Shown here: positions 6,280 to 7,567 of the stretch, one piece after another
Layout: each line of letters begins with the position of its first letter
How positions within the stretch are numbered: position 1 is the first letter of the stretch
From: Clostridia bacterium
Lineage (GTDB): Bacteria > Bacillota > Clostridia > Oscillospirales > Acutalibacteraceae
Assembly (NCBI GenBank): GCA_017538005.1
Contig: JAFYJR010000118.1
Span: 1-7,567 of the forward strand
Length of the DNA: 7,567 nucleotides
Reading direction: 5' to 3'
The notes under the pieces: model-generated
What the model saw: only the letters and a program-made list of their open reading frames with translations
What the model was told of the DNA's origin: nothing
The model's database searches: none
Made by a program: the position numbers and the translations under genes

Positions 6280-7567
6280 TCAGCAGAAGTGCCATATTTG
6301 TCGTTGAATTCTTTAAATCCTTCGGCGACCAGTTTCTCGGTTCTCTCCTTGGATTTCGCCGCGGCATCGGCATTCACCGTAACTTTGCTCGTGTCAGATA
6401 CATTTGTAATCTCGTAAACAAAGCTGTTGTCCTCCGCGTATCTGTTTACCCAGAGCGGTGAGTAATCAACATGCGTGAGCTCAACGCGGTCATCACCGAA
6501 CCTCGTAAATGTCGTATATACGAAGATTCCGTCCTCGGAGTGGCCGGTCGGGCATGCATTACCCATAAAGGCCGTTCTCTGGTTTGAAAGAAGGTTACCT
6601 ACCGAATAAACAACGAAGGTGTGGTGCGATGTATCAGTCGTCGATGTAAGGGTTGCAGCCGGCTGGATTACATGCGGATGGCCGCCTATGATTACATCCA
6701 CTCCCAGGTCGCACATCTTCTGCGCTATGTCCTTCTGGGCAGCTGACGGAGTCAGTGAATATTCAACACCCCAGTGGATGTACAGAATAATTGCTTCCGC
6801 GCCATCCGCCTTCATATTCTTGACATTCTCGGTCATCTCGGCGACAAGTTTGTCAACACTGTACCAGGAGTTGACATAATCCTGTGCCTCGGCTGAAAGA
6901 GGTATGCCGTTCAAGGACTTCGTACCTGTTGTGGGCTTTGTCTCTTCGGCATAGTTTACAATACCGATTTTGATACCGTTGACCTCAGCAATAACATACT
7001 TTTTCTGGGAAAGGTCGTTACGGGTTCCGGTGTGGTCAACACCAAGATCGTTCACAACGGAAACCGTTCTCTTCAGACCGTCAAAGCCGCTGTCATAGCA
7101 GTGGTTGTTTGCCATTACGAAGCAGTCAAAACCGGCACTCTTCAAAGCGGTCGCCGTGGAATCAGGTGATTTGAAAGTCGGATAAGTCTTATACGGCGCC
7201 TCGCCTAAAGTCACCTCAAGATTTACGACCGCATAATCCGCAGCTGAAATCTCATCCTTGACCGCGCGGTAGTGCTTATCAAAACTGTATCCGCCGTTGC
7301 CGTCCGCGGAAGCATCAAGGAGCATCTTGTGGATGATGACATCACCCGTTGACAAAACTTTTGCCTCTGCCGCCACATCGTTCGGACCAAGCGTTACCTC
7401 TTCGGTCGTTGTCTGTTTAGGCTTGGTGGTTTTTTCCGCCTTGCCTCCGCCCTTATGCACCAGCTTGGAAACAAGGAAGACAATTCCCGCAAGCAGCACA
7501 AGTACAACAAGAACAGTAATGATTCTGCGTACGGCTCTTGTCATTCCGCGTGATCCCCTGCCTCCGC
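6276..7567 (-). CDS. CapA-family (PGA_cap) membrane-anchored metallophosphatase-like protein; start may be off window
   Basis: The protein belongs to the CapA/PgsA family, named for poly-gamma-glutamate capsule synthesis; many members stand alone and have unknown substrates. Counting from the Met at 7544, a basic start (MTRAVRR) and a hydrophobic segment (about 8-28) anchor it with the main domain outside. A Lys/Thr-rich linker (31-50) follows. The calcineurin-like phosphoesterase fold shows its blocks in order: STGDVIIH (65-72), NLEVTLG (108-114), ANNHCYDSG (145-153), HWGVEYS (257-263), GGHPHVIQP (287-295) and YSVGNLLSNQ (313-322). The metal-ligand candidates Asp68, Glu110, Asn147, His148, His289 and His291 are all present. 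There are no pgsB/pgsC-type neighbours here, so a capsule role is unproven. The ATG at 7544 gives 422 residues, but the frame stays open to the window edge, encoding Gly/Arg-rich residues (GGRGSRG), and the GGAGG at 7561-7565 is 16 bases away. A start further upstream is therefore possible, and I give the span to the edge. Confidence 0.85.
   Translation of the reverse strand, partial: GGRGSRGMTRAVRRIITVLVVLVLLAGIVFLVSKLVHKGGGKAEKTTKPKQTTTEEVTLGPNDVAAEAKVLSTGDVIIHKMLLDASADGNGGYSFDKHYRAVKDEISAADYAVVNLEVTLGEAPYKTYPTFKSPDSTATALKSAGFDCFVMANNHCYDSGFDGLKRTVSVVNDLGVDHTGTRNDLSQKKYVIAEVNGIKIGIVNYAEETKPTTGTKSLNGIPLSAEAQDYVNSWYSVDKLVAEMTENVKNMKADGAEAIILYIHWGVEYSLTPSAAQKDIAQKMCDLGVDVIIGGHPHVIQPAATLTSTTDTSHHTFVVYSVGNLLSNQRTAFMGNACPTGHSEDGIFVYTTFTRFGDDRVELTHVDYSPLWVNRYAEDNSFVYEITNVSDTSKVTVNADAAAKSKERTEKLVAEGFKEFNDKYGTSAD

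Noticed and set aside
6276..6330. Resemblance between the CapA tail (GFKEFNDKY) and the PPDK tail (AAKKAFNDNF) suggesting a shared targeting tag
   Set aside because: The match is short and low in complexity, and both are charged helical ends; chance is the simpler explanation.

Overview
The window looks like ordinary chromosome from an anaerobic member of the Clostridia, probably near the Oscillospiraceae/Ruminococcaceae. The reasons are strong GGAGG ribosome sites, short AT-rich intergenic gaps with sigma-A-type promoters, a PPi-dependent pyruvate phosphate dikinase of clostridial type, a type-2-like isoleucyl-tRNA synthetase, and a moderate base composition. The family-level placement is inference from protein style only. 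There is no sign of a mobile element, CRISPR array, tRNA, rRNA or phage gene.

Layout: (1) 1-732, plus strand: the C-terminal part of ileS, cut by the left edge. (2) 741-765: a hairpin with A and T tracts on both sides that can end transcription from both directions. (3) 768-3298, minus strand: a two-gene operon. Its first gene is a PlsC-type acyltransferase with an added zinc ribbon and C-terminal domain. Its second gene is a GltS-like sodium/carboxylate symporter homologue, joined by a TAATG stop/start overlap. (4) 3299-3385: the strong terminator of the next gene, with the operon's probable promoter partly inside the terminator hairpin. (5) 3386-6199, minus strand: ppdK, 937 residues, complete and catalytically intact, with an unusual tail of about 62 residues. 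(6) 6200-6275: ppdK leader and promoter. (7) 6276 to the right edge, minus strand: a membrane-anchored CapA-family protein whose true start may lie outside the window.

The genes do not form one pathway. ileS is translation housekeeping; ppdK interconverts pyruvate and PEP in energy metabolism; the acyltransferase/transporter pair is a membrane-related operon; the CapA-like protein acts at the cell surface. I found no convincing undescribed multi-gene system. The points most worth a second look are the 11-residue-periodic amphipathic tail on PPDK, the acyltransferase/zinc-ribbon/PH-like fusion coupled to a transporter, and the promoter embedded in a terminator.
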